Positions 1 to 9,555 of a DNA stretch of 42,748 nucleotides are shown in pieces. A program made the position numbers and the translations under genes. Position 1 is the first letter of the stretch. Each line of letters begins with the position of its first letter. The notes beneath the pieces were generated by a model that saw nothing but the letters and a program-made list of their open reading frames with translations, made no database searches and was not told the DNA's origin. This DNA comes from Gammaproteobacteria bacterium. GTDB lineage: Bacteria > Pseudomonadota > Gammaproteobacteria > SZUA-152. Location: positions 1-42,748 of the forward strand of contig DROS01000002.1 of assembly GCA_011321815.1 (NCBI GenBank). The letters run 5' to 3'.

Positions 1-1179
1 GGCCAGTCCGGTGCCGCTTATTGTGGTATTGATTGAGGGGTTGCCAGTGCCAAAGTCGATGTCGAGAGCGGCCATATGTGTGCCGGCACTGGCAGGTTGA
101 AATTGCAGAGTGATCGAGCAATTGCCGTTGTTGACGATGGTTGTATCCATACAGTTTTGGGAGAGCAGGGCAAAGTTTGCAGGATTGCTGAGATTGATCG
201 CAGTGACGGTGATATCTGCACCGGAATAGTTGTTCAGGGTCAGCGTTGTGGACGTACTGCGACCGATTGCGTGGTAGTTGAGTTGACGTTGACCGGTCAG
301 GGCGATGGATGTGGTGTCGTTTATCCACTCAGTATAATTGGCTGCACGAGTGTAAACACCGGGATTGTTTGCTGCTGCGCAGCCATTACCAAAACTGGTG
401 ACGCCGGTTTGGTAATAAGTGCCGTCATTTGTGTCGACGTACAGTATGGGGCCACCGCTGTCGCCCTGGCAGGTGTCTTTTCCACCAGCAGCAAAACCCG
501 CGCAAATCATATTACTGGTCAGCAGATTATCGTAAATGGCATTACATGCGTCAAAATCAAATCGTGGAATCTGTGCTTCCTGTAACAGGGTAGGGAAGGC
601 GGGTGTCTGGACGTCGGCGCTGGTGTCTCCCCAGCCAATGATCGTCATTAGTTCACCGGTGGTGATGTTATCGGTGAGGGTATTGTCGGCAATGGCCAGC
701 ACGGCGTTGTTCGACGGTGTTGTCAGTTGTAGCAGGGCGATATCATTGTCTAGTGAAATGGTATTGTAAGCCGGATGTACGAAAATGTTACTGACGGTTT
801 TTCGGTCGGCGTTGCTGATGTTGTCTAAATCGTTGATGCCAATGGCTATTTCGACTTCGCTGGTTGAAGAAATGTCATTGACGCAGTGAGCGGCTGTGAG
901 TATCCAGCGACTGGCAATGAGTGTGCCGCCACAAAACTGGGCGTTAAAGCCGTCATTGATGTTGGCGAACAACAGGGCAGCTGCCCAGGGATACTCATTG
1001 GGGTCTGCATTTTTGCCGCCGACAATGCGTGGCGTGGTGCTGCCGGCAAGCCCGGCCTGTGCTGAAATTGAAAACCCTGTGAACAATAACCCTGTCAGCA
1101 GGAGAAACAGAACCACTTTATGAGACAGGTTTGTGTTGCCGGGCTTCTTTCGCCGGGGGTAGCGGGAAGGTTTTGTCAT
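1..1179 (-). CDS. Secreted trypsin-like (S1) serine protease, C-terminus cut by window edge
   Basis: The reading frame opens at ATG 1179 and stays open for 393 codons to the window edge, so the C-terminus is missing. A basic N-terminus and a hydrophobic segment ending near SISAQA look like a signal peptide. The IVGG activation site follows, then the S1 triad: His in TAAHC, Asp in DNDIALL, and Ser in GDSGGP. Paired cysteines around His and Ser fit secreted trypsins. After the protease domain (about residue 290) the chain continues into a beta-rich region with the look of a choice-of-anchor/ASPM-type Ig-like domain (NFALLSQNC, CSITLQFQPASAG). The role is probably extracellular or surface proteolysis; the substrate is unknown. 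It is transcribed away from the window, with about 290 bp separating it from purH. Confidence 0.9.
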   Translation of the reverse strand, partial: MTKPSRYPRRKKPGNTNLSHKVVLFLLLTGLLFTGFSISAQAGLAGSTTPRIVGGKNADPNEYPWAAALLFANINDGFNAQFCGGTLIASRWILTAAHCVNDISSTSEVEIAIGINDLDNISNADRKTVSNIFVHPAYNTISLDNDIALLQLTTPSNNAVLAIADNTLTDNITTGELMTIIGWGDTSADVQTPAFPTLLQEAQIPRFDFDACNAIYDNLLTSNMICAGFAAGGKDTCQGDSGGPILYVDTNDGTYYQTGVTSFGNGCAAANNPGVYTRAANYTEWINDTTSIALTGQRQLNYHAIGRSTSTTLTLNNYSGADITVTAINLSNPANFALLSQNCMDTTIVNNGNCSITLQFQPASAGTHMAALDIDFGTGNPSINTTISGTGLA

Positions 1180-1469
1180 TGTATTTGACCATTTTTCAGC
1201 GAAACATTGTTGCAGTGTACTGGATTTGTGGTGGGTAGGCTGTGACAAATTGGACAAAATACCGGTGATATACCCGTGGCGTTTGGGAGTTAGGTTATAG
1301 GTGCGCGTCATATTTTCTTCGCGGTAAGGCGTAAAGACGCGCAATAAATCGGTTTGCTGCAAGGCGTTTTAATGCGGCTGTGGAACAAACAGGATGTGCA
1401 ATCAGACCTGAGTCCTAAATGTTACGGGTATATCTGCACATACACCTGCCTGCCATCCCTGATGGTTGC

Positions 1470-3035
1470 TTAATGCCGGAAATGCCGCATGCCGGTAAAC
1501 ACCATGGCGATGCCATGCTCGTCGGCAGCGGCGATGACTTCGTCATCACGCATGGAGCCACCGGGCTGAATTACGGCGCGGATGCCTACTTCGGCGGCGC
1601 TGTCCAGGCCATCCCGAAAGGGAAAAAAGGCGTCGCTGGCCATTACCGAGCCTTTTACCACCAGCTCTGCATCGGCGGCTTTGATGGCGGCAATACGTGC
1701 GCTGTATACGCGACTCATTTGCCCGGCGCCGATGCCGATGGTTGTGCCGTTTTTACCGTATACAATGGCGTTGGACTTAACAAATTTGGCCACCTGCCAG
1801 GTAAATAACAGGTCACGCATCTCCTGCTCGTCGGGCGCACGCTGAGTGACTACTTTTAGTTGGTCAGCGCGGATCATGCCTAAATCACGGTCTTGCACCA
1901 GCAGGCCGCCGTTGACCCGTTTATAATCCAGTCCTGGTGTACGTTCATCACCCCATTCGCCGCATTCCAGTACCCGCACATTTTTCTTTTGTGCCAGGAT
2001 GGGCTTGGCGTCGTCGTTAATACCGGGAGCAATGATGACCTCGACAAACTGACGATTGACGATGGCTTCAGCTGTTTCAGCATTCAATGGCCGGTTAAAG
2101 GCGATGATGCCGCCGAAGGCCGAGGTGGGATCGGTGCTGTAGGCCTGATTGTAGGCATCGAGTTGGCTATGGGCCGTGGCGACCCCACAGGGGTTGGCAT
2201 GTTTGACGATGACACAGGCGGTCCCGGCAAACTGTTTGACGCATTCCAGCGCAGAATCTGTATCGGCGATGTTATTGAAGGACAGTTCTTTACCCTGTAA
2301 TTGCACGGCAGTGGAGATGGAGGCTTCGGCTGGGCTGGCTTCCACATAAAAGGCCGCTTTTTGATGCGGGTTTTCGCCATAGCGCATTTCCTGCGCTTTG
2401 CGGAACTGGCTGTTGTATGTGCGGGGAAAGTCGGATTTGCTACAGTCCAGTTGTGTTGCGCCCAGATAGTTGGCAATGGCGCCATCGTAAGCAGCGGTGT
2501 GTTCGAAAGTTTTGGTGGCGAGATCAAAACGGGTGGTAGCGCTTACGATGCCTTTGTTGTTTTTCATCTCATTGATGACACGGGTGTAGTCTTTGGCATC
2601 CACCAGCACGGTGACTGCGTTATGGTTTTTTGCCGCAGCACGCAACATGGTGGGACCACCGATGTCGATGTTTTCGATGGCGGCAGGCAGGTTACAGTCG
2701 GGGCGAGCCACGGTTTCTTCAAAGGGGTAGAGGTTGACTGCCACCAGGTCGATGGGGGCAATACCGTTATCGGCCATTACCGCATCATCTATGCCGCGCC
2801 GCCCCAGCAGGCCACCGTGAATTTTTGGGTGCAGGGTTTTTACCCGGCCATCCATCATTTCCGGGAAGCCGGTGTAGTCGGAGACCTCGACAACATCCAC
2901 GTCGTTATCGGCGAGCAGTTTGGCGGTACCGCCAGTGCTGAGAATTTCCACACCAAGCTCGCGCAGGGCGCGGGCAAAGTCGATGATACCGGTTTTATCC
3001 GAGACGCTGATGAGGGCGCGTTTGATGACTGTCAT
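1470..3035 (-). CDS. purH: Bifunctional AICAR formyltransferase / IMP cyclohydrolase
   Basis: At 521 residues this matches the usual PurH length. The protein catalyses the last two steps of IMP synthesis: formyl transfer to AICAR from 10-formyl-THF, then ring closure. The N-terminal MGS-like cyclohydrolase domain starts [11 protein letters not shown] and carries STGGTAKLL. The C-terminal transformylase domain includes [15 protein letters not shown] and [10 protein letters not shown], and the protein ends GMRHFRH as PurH proteins typically do. It lies downstream of fis and dusB on the same strand, an order common in gammaproteobacteria, but a terminator-like hairpin separates it from fis, so it may have its own promoter in the 115-bp gap. 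Confidence 0.97.
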   Translation of the reverse strand: MTVIKRALISVSDKTGIIDFARALRELGVEILSTGGTAKLLADNDVDVVEVSDYTGFPEMMDGRVKTLHPKIHGGLLGRRGIDDAVMADNGIAPIDLVAVNLYPFEETVARPDCNLPAAIENIDIGGPTMLRAAAKNHNAVTVLVDAKDYTRVINEMKNNKGIVSATTRFDLATKTFEHTAAYDGAIANYLGATQLDCSKSDFPRTYNSQFRKAQEMRYGENPHQKAAFYVEASPAEASISTAVQLQGKELSFNNIADTDSALECVKQFAGTACVIVKHANPCGVATAHSQLDAYNQAYSTDPTSAFGGIIAFNRPLNAETAEAIVNRQFVEVIIAPGINDDAKPILAQKKNVRVLECGEWGDERTPGLDYKRVNGGLLVQDRDLGMIRADQLKVVTQRAPDEQEMRDLLFTWQVAKFVKSNAIVYGKNGTTIGIGAGQMSRVYSARIAAIKAADAELVVKGSVMASDAFFPFRDGLDSAAEVGIRAVIQPGGSMRDDEVIAAADEHGIAMVFTGMRHFRH

Positions 3036-3100
3036 GATTGAACCTGTGTTGCTTTCCCGGGGCGTTGTCGATGAAAAAACAGCGCCAAAGGGTATTTCAT

Positions 3101-3128
3101 AAATAACAAAGGGGCCACAAAGGGCCCC
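3101..3128 (-). terminator. Rho-independent terminator after fis
   Basis: On the minus strand a GGGGCC/GGCCCC stem with a 6-nt loop is followed by TTTGTTATTT. It begins about 22 bp past the fis stop codon and lies before purH, so it probably ends the dusB-fis transcript. Confidence 0.65.
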
Positions 3129-3150
3129 GGTGTCGCGGTGTTGTTAAAAT

Positions 3151-3450
3151 CTAGTTCAGGTCGTACTGCTTGAGCTTTTTGCGCAATGTGCCGCGGTTAA
3201 GCCCCAGTACAATCGCAGCTTTGCTTTGGTTGCCGCGTGTATAATGCAACACGCTTTCCAGCAGAGGCTGTTCGATTTCCTGTAGTACCATCTGGTACAG
3301 GTCTGCGGGCGGATGCCCGTCAAGGTCGTTGAAATAACCTTCCAGCATGGATTTGATGTGGTCGCTCAGAGGTGCGTTTTGTGCGTCATCTTCCAGATGA
3401 TCTGCGGCAACTTCGACCATGGACTCAGTGTTCTGAAAATGTATTGTCAT
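3151..3450 (-). CDS. fis: DNA-binding protein Fis
   Basis: The 99-residue protein matches Fis length. Its C-terminus has the Fis helix-turn-helix: LLESVLHYTRGNQSKAA, then LGLNRGTLRKKLKQY. Fis is a nucleoid-associated protein that bends DNA, activates rRNA promoters and stimulates some site-specific recombinases. Its start codon overlaps the dusB stop (ATGA), so translation is probably coupled to dusB, the standard gammaproteobacterial arrangement. Confidence 0.95.
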   Translation of the reverse strand: MTIHFQNTESMVEVAADHLEDDAQNAPLSDHIKSMLEGYFNDLDGHPPADLYQMVLQEIEQPLLESVLHYTRGNQSKAAIVLGLNRGTLRKKLKQYDLN

Positions 3451-4433
3451 GCGGCTAGTTCCTCCCGAACCAACAAGGTATCAAAAAAATCTTTTGTTAT
3501 TTGTAATTGTTCTACGACGGTCTCCACCTGATTGACCGCCTGGCGGAATGCTCCGCCGTGCCGTTGCCCTTTGCTGTACCAGGAGATGTGTTTGCGCGCC
3601 ATGCGCACTCCTGTGTACTCCCCGTAAAACGCATAAAGATTTTGCAGGTGTTCGAGCAGAATGTCGCGCACCTCTTTAAGCGAGGGCTCTGGCAGTTTTT
3701 CTCCGGTTTTTAAATAGTGGTCGATCTCACGGAAAATCCAGGGGCGTCCCTGGGCCGCTCGACCGATCATGACGGCATCTGCCTGGGTGTATTCCAGCAC
3801 CCGTTTTGCCTTTTCCGGCGTACTGATGTCGCCATTGGCCACCACTGGGATGTTTATCGCTGCCTTGATGGCAGCAATGGTGTCGTACTCTGCTTCCCCT
3901 TTATAGGCGCAGGCACGGGTACGTCCATGCACGGCCAGGGACTGGATGCCCGCGCTTTCGGCGATGCGGGCAATGCGGACTCCGTTGCGGTTATGGGTAT
4001 CCCAACCGGTACGGATTTTCAGGGTGACGGGGACAGATACTGCGTCAACGACGGCGTCGAGGATATCACCCACCCGTGTTTCGTTTTGCAACAGCGCTGA
4101 ACCGGCGGCCACATTACAGACCTTTTTGGCCGGACAACCCATGTTGATGTCAATAATCTGTGCGCCGTTGTCCGCATTGTAACGTGCGGCTTCGGCCATC
4201 ATCTGCGGATCAGCACCCATAATCTGTACCGAGCGTGGATCGGTTTCACCGTCATGATTGGCGCGGCGTCTGGTTTTTTCCGAACCCCATAACAGGGAGT
4301 TGGAGGACACCATTTCCGATACTGCCATGCCCGCGCCCAGTTTTTTGCACAACTGCCGGAAAGGGCGGTCGGTGACGCCTGCCATGGGTGCAAGGATAAG
4401 TTGGTTGGAAAGTGTGTAAGGGCCGATTTGCAT
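3447..4433 (-). CDS. dusB: tRNA-dihydrouridine synthase B
   Basis: The 328-residue protein is a TIM-barrel FMN enzyme that reduces uridine to dihydrouridine in the tRNA D-loop. Visible signatures are LAPMAGVTDRPFR at the N-terminus, the active-site cysteine in NMGCPAKKV, the HGRTR motif, and VVANGDI with MIGRAAQGRPW for phosphate binding. It is the first gene of the dusB-fis unit. The 230-bp upstream gap contains an inverted repeat (CTGGCGT/ACGCCAG, 4485-4509) of unknown role. Confidence 0.96.
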   Translation of the reverse strand: MQIGPYTLSNQLILAPMAGVTDRPFRQLCKKLGAGMAVSEMVSSNSLLWGSEKTRRRANHDGETDPRSVQIMGADPQMMAEAARYNADNGAQIIDINMGCPAKKVCNVAAGSALLQNETRVGDILDAVVDAVSVPVTLKIRTGWDTHNRNGVRIARIAESAGIQSLAVHGRTRACAYKGEAEYDTIAAIKAAINIPVVANGDISTPEKAKRVLEYTQADAVMIGRAAQGRPWIFREIDHYLKTGEKLPEPSLKEVRDILLEHLQNLYAFYGEYTGVRMARKHISWYSKGQRHGGAFRQAVNQVETVVEQLQITKDFFDTLLVREELAA

Positions 4434-4663
4434 GGGTTTTGCTTGAGTTTTTTACTTGGGTTATTTCTCCTGGTTAAGAGCGCTCTGGCGTAACTGCCAA
4501 ACACGCCAGGGGAAAAACAGAGACACATACTTTGCCGGGAAAACGGAAGGATAATATTACTCTTAACCCGAATGAGAAAAAAGATGTTGCTGAAGTTTTT
4601 TCATGTGTATTGCCCTTGAACCTCAGTGTTTACCGAAAATTATTTGTCCGGTACGGATTGTCT

Positions 4664-6091
4664 TCATGTGAGAGGGCGTGTCTGACGTGGATCAATTTCG
4701 GCATGAAACTCGTAATTCACCGCAGCCTTGCCCGGGTCCACCAGCTCCAGGTCGATACGTATCGGCATGTCAGGTGTCATGCCGGTGTTCAGATCAACCG
4801 TATTACTCAGGTATTCACGGGGCGTGAAACGTCGCTGGGCAATTTTTTTACCGTTGATGTCTGAAAATACCATGGTCAATAAAGGGAAAGGTTGCGCAAA
4901 GGTGGCGGTGTTAATCAGGGTGGTGCTGACAATGAGCGCATTGTCGGCTGAAGGATGGGAGCGTACATCACGACCGATGATTTCAATCTGCTTGATGTCG
5001 TAGGGCTGGCTCAGTGTGCAATTCAGTACCGCGCACATTTGTATCAGCCAGGGGCGCAGGGCGGCGTCTTTGGCCAGCTCGTCGCGTGAGTGATATATCA
5101 CTTGTGACACCAGGGTGAACATCAGCAACAGGCTGCCAATTATCCACGGGGTACTGGATGGACGCAGTTGCTCGGCTTTGGCAGCATGCAGGTCGTCCAG
5201 GATGAGGCTGGGAATATTGATGTCCTGGGTTTCGTGTGCAGACGTGGGTTGTTCTTCCGGTTTATGTGCGGTTTCTGCTGGCCAGTCGTTTTCGGGGGCG
5301 GCTGCATAGACAGTGCCGGTGTCAGGCTGTTGTTCGGCTATGGCGTCTGGTGTGCCGGTATCGGTTGCTGTTGATGTATCGGGGTCAGGGTCGGCGGTTT
5401 CGATCATGAGCGGGTCATCATCGGTATCCGTTTTGCCAGTATGCCGGGGCTTGTCATCCGGCTTGTCCATGTAAACAGCAAATTCAGCAAACTCGTCATC
5501 ATTGATGAGGATGTCAGTATCCAGGGCTGCGGTGGCGGTGTCGATGTCGCCGAAGTTTGTTTCACCAGTGGACACCGGTACTTTGTCCGTATTGGCGGAA
5601 AAAGTGTCAGCCAAGTCTGTGTCAGTCAAGGCGGTGAGTGGGGACTCTTCCGTAACCAAGGCGCTGTCAGTCAACGGCGAACTTTCAGCCGGGAGCACGT
5701 CGTTGGCTGTCGATGTGTCTTCAGCGGGTAACGCACTTGTTGTTAGAAATTCCTCAAAACGGTCAATTTCCTCCATGGGAACATCATGGCTATTTGCTTC
5801 GTTGATGATGTCGCTGAAGATGTCAATGCTGTCGTCGGCCTCGGCGTCTGTTTGCCAGGTGACAAATTCATCTGTTGTGTCTGGTTCACTGTGCGGTGTT
5901 TTTTCAGACCAGTCGTGGTGTTCGTTGCCGGTATATGCCGGGTCTGCTGTTTGCGGTAACTCTTCGCTGAGATGGTCCAGCGCATTAAATACAGACAGGC
6001 ACTGTCCGCAGCGCACGTCGCCGTTGGCCGCTCTGAGTTGGCTGGCGGAAAGCTGAAAGATGGCGTCACATCGGGGACACTGGGTAAACAT
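4664..6091 (-). CDS. Zinc-ribbon membrane protein with DUF3426 domain
   Basis: The N-terminus carries the MJ0042-type zinc ribbon (CPRCDAIFQL ... VRCGQCLSVF). A long acidic, Thr/Asp/Ala-rich low-complexity region of about 250 residues follows, then one membrane helix (PWIIGSLLLMFTLVSQVIY) and a C-terminal DUF3426 domain with the usual ending about cysteines and VDPG. The family sits between prmA and dusB in many gammaproteobacteria; prmA is not present here. The function is not established; topology suggests a cytoplasmic zinc ribbon and a periplasmic C-terminal domain. The linker is unusually long and acidic. Confidence 0.85.
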   Translation of the reverse strand: MFTQCPRCDAIFQLSASQLRAANGDVRCGQCLSVFNALDHLSEELPQTADPAYTGNEHHDWSEKTPHSEPDTTDEFVTWQTDAEADDSIDIFSDIINEANSHDVPMEEIDRFEEFLTTSALPAEDTSTANDVLPAESSPLTDSALVTEESPLTALTDTDLADTFSANTDKVPVSTGETNFGDIDTATAALDTDILINDDEFAEFAVYMDKPDDKPRHTGKTDTDDDPLMIETADPDPDTSTATDTGTPDAIAEQQPDTGTVYAAAPENDWPAETAHKPEEQPTSAHETQDINIPSLILDDLHAAKAEQLRPSSTPWIIGSLLLMFTLVSQVIYHSRDELAKDAALRPWLIQMCAVLNCTLSQPYDIKQIEIIGRDVRSHPSADNALIVSTTLINTATFAQPFPLLTMVFSDINGKKIAQRRFTPREYLSNTVDLNTGMTPDMPIRIDLELVDPGKAAVNYEFHAEIDPRQTRPLT

Positions 6092-6128
6092 GATGGCGGT
6101 TTGTAGTCGTGTGTTGTTTTGTCAATGG

Positions 6129-7988
6129 TTATGATGATTGACTGAGTTTGCTGATCCTGGCCTGCTCCGCCGGTGGTGCTTCAATATGTTTGAATTCAAA
6201 CAGTGAAAAGGAGCTGCTGGTGTCGATCATGCGCGTCAGGCGCACATACTCTAGCTCAGTTTGGCGGTTGAGTACCAGCTGAGTGCCAACGTCATAAATA
6301 CTGGCTGGCACCAGCAGGGCAAATTCCATTACATTTTGTTTTTCCAGAAAAGCCGGCTGAATGAGCAGGCTGCGAAAATATTCCCCACCAGCACCTGCAC
6401 CACCAATGGCCCGTACAGCCACGGGGGTGTTGTGTGTGGACAGGGTCATGATGCCGATGTCGAAGGTTTTGCCCGGTGTATCCTGTAGCCAGCGTAGCAC
6501 ACCGACGGTCCAGGGTTCATCGTTAGTGTTGCGAAAGGCCACCACTGCGCCGACACGTGTGCGGGATTGGGTTTTTGGCAGGCGACGCAATGCCAGGCCG
6601 GCAGCACTGTGGTTGAGGCGTAACCAAGGCTCGGCACGAAAGTGCGCCATGGCCGCTTCGCGTTTTTCGCGGGCGTGAATTTCCGTTTCATGGATGGCAT
6701 CCCACACATCGACGCCTTCGGTGAAGCGGGAAACCCGGGTGATGTCCCGTCCCTGTTGGTTGGTGCTGCCGGGGGATTCCAGCGTCAACGCATCTGCCGG
6801 CGCCAGTGTAAGGCCACTGCTGGCCTCCTGTGGGCGATGGTACTGAATTTCATCCTGCTCGGGATGAAAGTTGCTTTCGTTACTGATGAAGTGATGACAC
6901 ATATCCAACCCCATACATAACAACATATGGGTGTTCATGTCTTCTTCGCGCAGGTAAGCACGTTCTGCGCGCCCCTGCCAGGCTTTGCGCAGACGGGTGA
7001 GCAGATCGCGTCGCAGACGTTCGACGATGGTCAATGGCACATGTTTGGCCTGGTGCTGTTCATCCACACTGGCGCTGATTTCATCGAGTTTTTCCTGTAA
7101 TTTGCTGATGTCCAGAAAGCGGCCATCCACGGGGCGAAAACGCGCATACCCGGTCGCTACTGCGGGAGGGCGTTCGCCAGCCAGGTCAATAACGATGTCA
7201 CCGGTTTTCGCCTCAGTGATTTTTTTGCTGAACAGGCGGCAACCGGCCGTCCACTTTTCCAGGCATGTGTAGATTTGCGTCGCCTGTCCCGGCATCAGAT
7301 GATTGGGCGTAGCCAGTGCCAGCAACACCAGGCGAAGATAGCCGTGTTGCACTGTCATGAAGGGGGTTTTGGCATAGCCCGGAGTGCTTTCTTTGTGGTT
7401 CCCTGCGGGAGCATTCGCCTCGTTCCCGTTTTCGGTGAGCACGCGGGTATGCAGACCATTGCGTTCCGCCAGCTGGTATGTGCGGTGTATTTCACCCCAT
7501 AAACCGTTCACTGGCGGCGAAAACTGGGAATAGCATTCCAGCAATTGATAACCCAGATGGTCGATGGTGAGCCGCAGAGACGCAATAAACAGATTGATGC
7601 TCATCTCGTTATTTTCGGCGTCGATGACCGCATCGGCAACCGTTGTTTTGTAGGCAAAGGCCGCTTCATCCAGAAACCGGGCCGCCATATTTGCATGTGT
7701 GCGGGCATTTTTGCGTAGAGGCAGGGGTTCATTTTGGTAATGGCTGCGCAGCTGCTCAATGATGCTGTTGATCACTGGTTGCAATGTAATCATTGCGTTA
7801 AGCCGCATTGCCGCGGGCATTTTGCAGCGGTTGTAACTCTGCAAAAGCCTGAATGCCAAAGATGCCGTGGATTGTAAATTGATGGTTGGTTGTGCCGCAA
7901 TCCATGCTGCCAGCGCACTGGGCTGGGGTTGTAGTGCATTGATGTTGTTTTGCCGTTGCTGCGGCAGGCGATACCTGAGGGGGTTCAT
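6129..7988 (-). CDS. Conserved-looking protein of unknown function, possible PilZ-like C-terminus
   Basis: I do not recognise this 619-residue protein with certainty. I chose ATG 7988; the frame stays open to a TTG at 8078. There is no signal peptide or membrane helix. The N-terminal two thirds look alpha-helical and Leu/Gln-rich. The last 130 residues are beta-rich (VGAVVAFRNTNDEPW, TVGVLRWLQD, FDIGIMTLS), reminiscent of PilZ-type barrels seen in some gammaproteobacterial cyclic-di-GMP proteins, but I see no clear RxxxR...D/NxSxxG motif, so nucleotide binding is not claimed. It lies just upstream of the DUF3426 gene on the same strand, where prmA often lies. Confidence 0.6.
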   Translation of the reverse strand: MNPLRYRLPQQRQNNINALQPQPSALAAWIAAQPTINLQSTASLAFRLLQSYNRCKMPAAMRLNAMITLQPVINSIIEQLRSHYQNEPLPLRKNARTHANMAARFLDEAAFAYKTTVADAVIDAENNEMSINLFIASLRLTIDHLGYQLLECYSQFSPPVNGLWGEIHRTYQLAERNGLHTRVLTENGNEANAPAGNHKESTPGYAKTPFMTVQHGYLRLVLLALATPNHLMPGQATQIYTCLEKWTAGCRLFSKKITEAKTGDIVIDLAGERPPAVATGYARFRPVDGRFLDISKLQEKLDEISASVDEQHQAKHVPLTIVERLRRDLLTRLRKAWQGRAERAYLREEDMNTHMLLCMGLDMCHHFISNESNFHPEQDEIQYHRPQEASSGLTLAPADALTLESPGSTNQQGRDITRVSRFTEGVDVWDAIHETEIHAREKREAAMAHFRAEPWLRLNHSAAGLALRRLPKTQSRTRVGAVVAFRNTNDEPWTVGVLRWLQDTPGKTFDIGIMTLSTHNTPVAVRAIGGAGAGGEYFRSLLIQPAFLEKQNVMEFALLVPASIYDVGTQLVLNRQTELEYVRLTRMIDTSSSFSLFEFKHIEAPPAEQARISKLSQSS

Positions 7989-8185
7989 GTCTCGTTGATC
8001 CGTCAGAAGATTTATTGTCTGATCGGCAAACGGGTGAAAATATTGAGTGGGAGTGTTACCCGAAAAAGCAGGTAACAAATTGTTTTTACGACGGTTGCAG
8101 AAAGGGGGGTGGCTGCGCTTTTGCTTTGTTTATGCCCTGTTTTTTTGTGCTGAGCGCGCCCTGCTGGTTTTTGCGGTTGACGCTA

Positions 8186-8205
8186 TGAGCCCCCTTGGGG
8201 GCTCA
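8186..8205 (-). terminator. Strong GC-rich hairpin after the YhcB-like gene
   Basis: Perfect 9-bp arms (TGAGCCCCC/GGGGGCTCA) with a 2-base spacer lie 9 bp past the stop codon. No T-run follows on the minus strand, so factor-independent termination is uncertain; it may be a 3'-end stabilising hairpin. Confidence 0.45.
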
Positions 8206-8213
8206 GATAGAAT

Positions 8214-9011
8214 TCAGTGAATGGACGGGTGGGTTTTATGATGCTCCAGTTCTGTGCTGGGAACGGATTCTGCGCCCAGGGGGATATTTTCGTCGCTCTT
8301 CTCCTGTTCGCTGGCTTCCTCCAGTGTTTTTAGTTCCGCTTCCGTGATGGCCGGAGTATCGTCAGCGGTTTCTGTTGCAAGCGCCGCCTTTGTTTCCGCG
8401 GGGTCTGTTGTTTCCGCCGGGTCCGTGGCTACAGATTCCGCAGATGTTTGTCCGGTCTGGTGTTCTGCCGCTTCTGTTACAGCGTCCGCTGGTTGAGCGG
8501 CGGTTTCAGCAGAGGCTGTTTCGGTGGTTGTCGTGCCGGTTTCATCAGTAGCCGCAAGGGTTTCGTCATCGGAACGTGTCACGTCATCATGTTCCGCAAC
8601 GCTGGGTGTGGCGGCGGCATCGGCATCCGGTTCTTCATCAGCAGTCGCGCTGGCGGCAGCAACGCCGGCACCCGTGGCGGCCACAGCGGGGAGGATTTTT
8701 GTTTCCGGTAAATCCAGCGCAGCCGGGAGTGGCTTGTCGTTGCAGAGTTTTTGTGCGCCAGTGGCCAGGTGTTCGTACACTTCGCGGTAGTCATCAGTAA
8801 GTTTGTTGAACAACAGGGATGTTTTGAGAAAGTGGCGGTTGACCTCGCCCTGATATTCACTGAGCTGGTTTTGTGTAACTTCTAGTTGCTTCTCCAGTCC
8901 CAGAGTATGCTTGTCTTTTATTTGCCGGGCGAGAAAAAATCCTGCGCCGCCGCCGATGGCGAACAAGATGGCTCCGCTCATCCACGCCATGAGTGATATT
9001 TCGCTGAACAT
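8214..9011 (-). CDS. YhcB/ZapG-family (DUF1043) inner-membrane protein with long Ala/Glu/Thr tail
   Basis: An N-terminal membrane helix (SGAILFAIGGGAGFFLARQI) is followed by a coiled-coil-like stretch and the family signature around LSEYQGEVNRHFLKTS and LTDDYREVYEHLATGA. In E. coli YhcB/ZapG is linked to cell division and envelope growth. Family members are usually about 130 residues; this one has 265. The extra half, from about residue 120, is a low-complexity acidic Ala/Glu/Thr/Asp tail (repeated DPAETTDPAET). A GAGG ribosome site precedes ATG 9011. It is divergent from lexA. Confidence 0.85.
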   Translation of the reverse strand: MFSEISLMAWMSGAILFAIGGGAGFFLARQIKDKHTLGLEKQLEVTQNQLSEYQGEVNRHFLKTSLLFNKLTDDYREVYEHLATGAQKLCNDKPLPAALDLPETKILPAVAATGAGVAAASATADEEPDADAAATPSVAEHDDVTRSDDETLAATDETGTTTTETASAETAAQPADAVTEAAEHQTGQTSAESVATDPAETTDPAETKAALATETADDTPAITEAELKTLEEASEQEKSDENIPLGAESVPSTELEHHKTHPSIH

Positions 9012-9076
9012 GTTACACCTCTTCTCGTTAATTTCAGGAATCTGCTGAATGTTGAACGTCGGTGATCGTAGCGCAG

Positions 9077-9168
9077 AGAGTCATTTGAAGGCCATTTTTT
9101 GGTTGTTTGAAACGAACATCAGGCCTGTTTTAACGAAAATGATCGGGAAAACAGGCCGAAATGACTCT
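9077..9168. repeat. Nested inverted repeats in the gap between the YhcB-like gene and lexA
   Basis: Two perfect 10-bp arm pairs are nested: AGAGTCATTT (9077-9086) with AAATGACTCT (9159-9168), and GGCCTGTTTT (9122-9131) with AAAACAGGCC (9148-9157). No gene is seen in the 460-bp gap. The structure could be a small RNA, an operator region or a relic; nothing decides between these. Confidence 0.55.
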
Positions 9169-9459
9169 TTTCGCGGCAGATCCACCCGAAGTCCGGCAAG
9201 GCTCCTGGGGATTTTTGATACCTCACATGCTAACGGATGTAGCGCGAGGCTGTCATGCAATTTTTAATGGTTTGTCGAAATTTAGTGTCCATCAGTGGTT
9301 TTGGTGGGGCCAATTGTCTGATTTGACGCCATACATGGGTATATTGGCGATATTGCGGGCATCGCTCCTCTTGTTATTTTCCGGGTTGCCGGCTTGCCGA
9401 AAGGAGCCGCAGGCCACTCGCCCGCCGCAGGCAGTTGACCGTTTTATGCAAGACAGGGC

Positions 9460-9492
9460 TTGCAGAATGTGATTTACTGTATATAATCACAG
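9460..9492 (+). promoter_or_regulatory. lexA promoter with overlapping SOS box
   Basis: A -35 TTGCAG (9460-9465) and a consensus -10 TATAAT (9482-9487) are 16 bp apart. A 16-bp LexA box of the form CTG-N10-CAG with an AT-rich centre occupies 9477-9492 and covers the -10, as expected for autorepression. It lies 64 bp before the lexA ATG. Confidence 0.85.
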
Positions 9493-9555
9493 AAAAGTGA
9501 TTGATAGCTGTATGGATTGACAGCTGATAACAGAAATATTCCGGGGGAATGTCAA

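Noticed and set aside
18-1123. Several plus-strand frames over the protease gene
   Set aside because: They are shadows of the uninterrupted minus-strand protease frame, which has clear catalytic motifs.
4485-4509. CTGGCGT/ACGCCAG hairpin as a terminator after the DUF3426 gene
   Set aside because: It is about 150 bp past the stop and has no T-run; its role is unclear.
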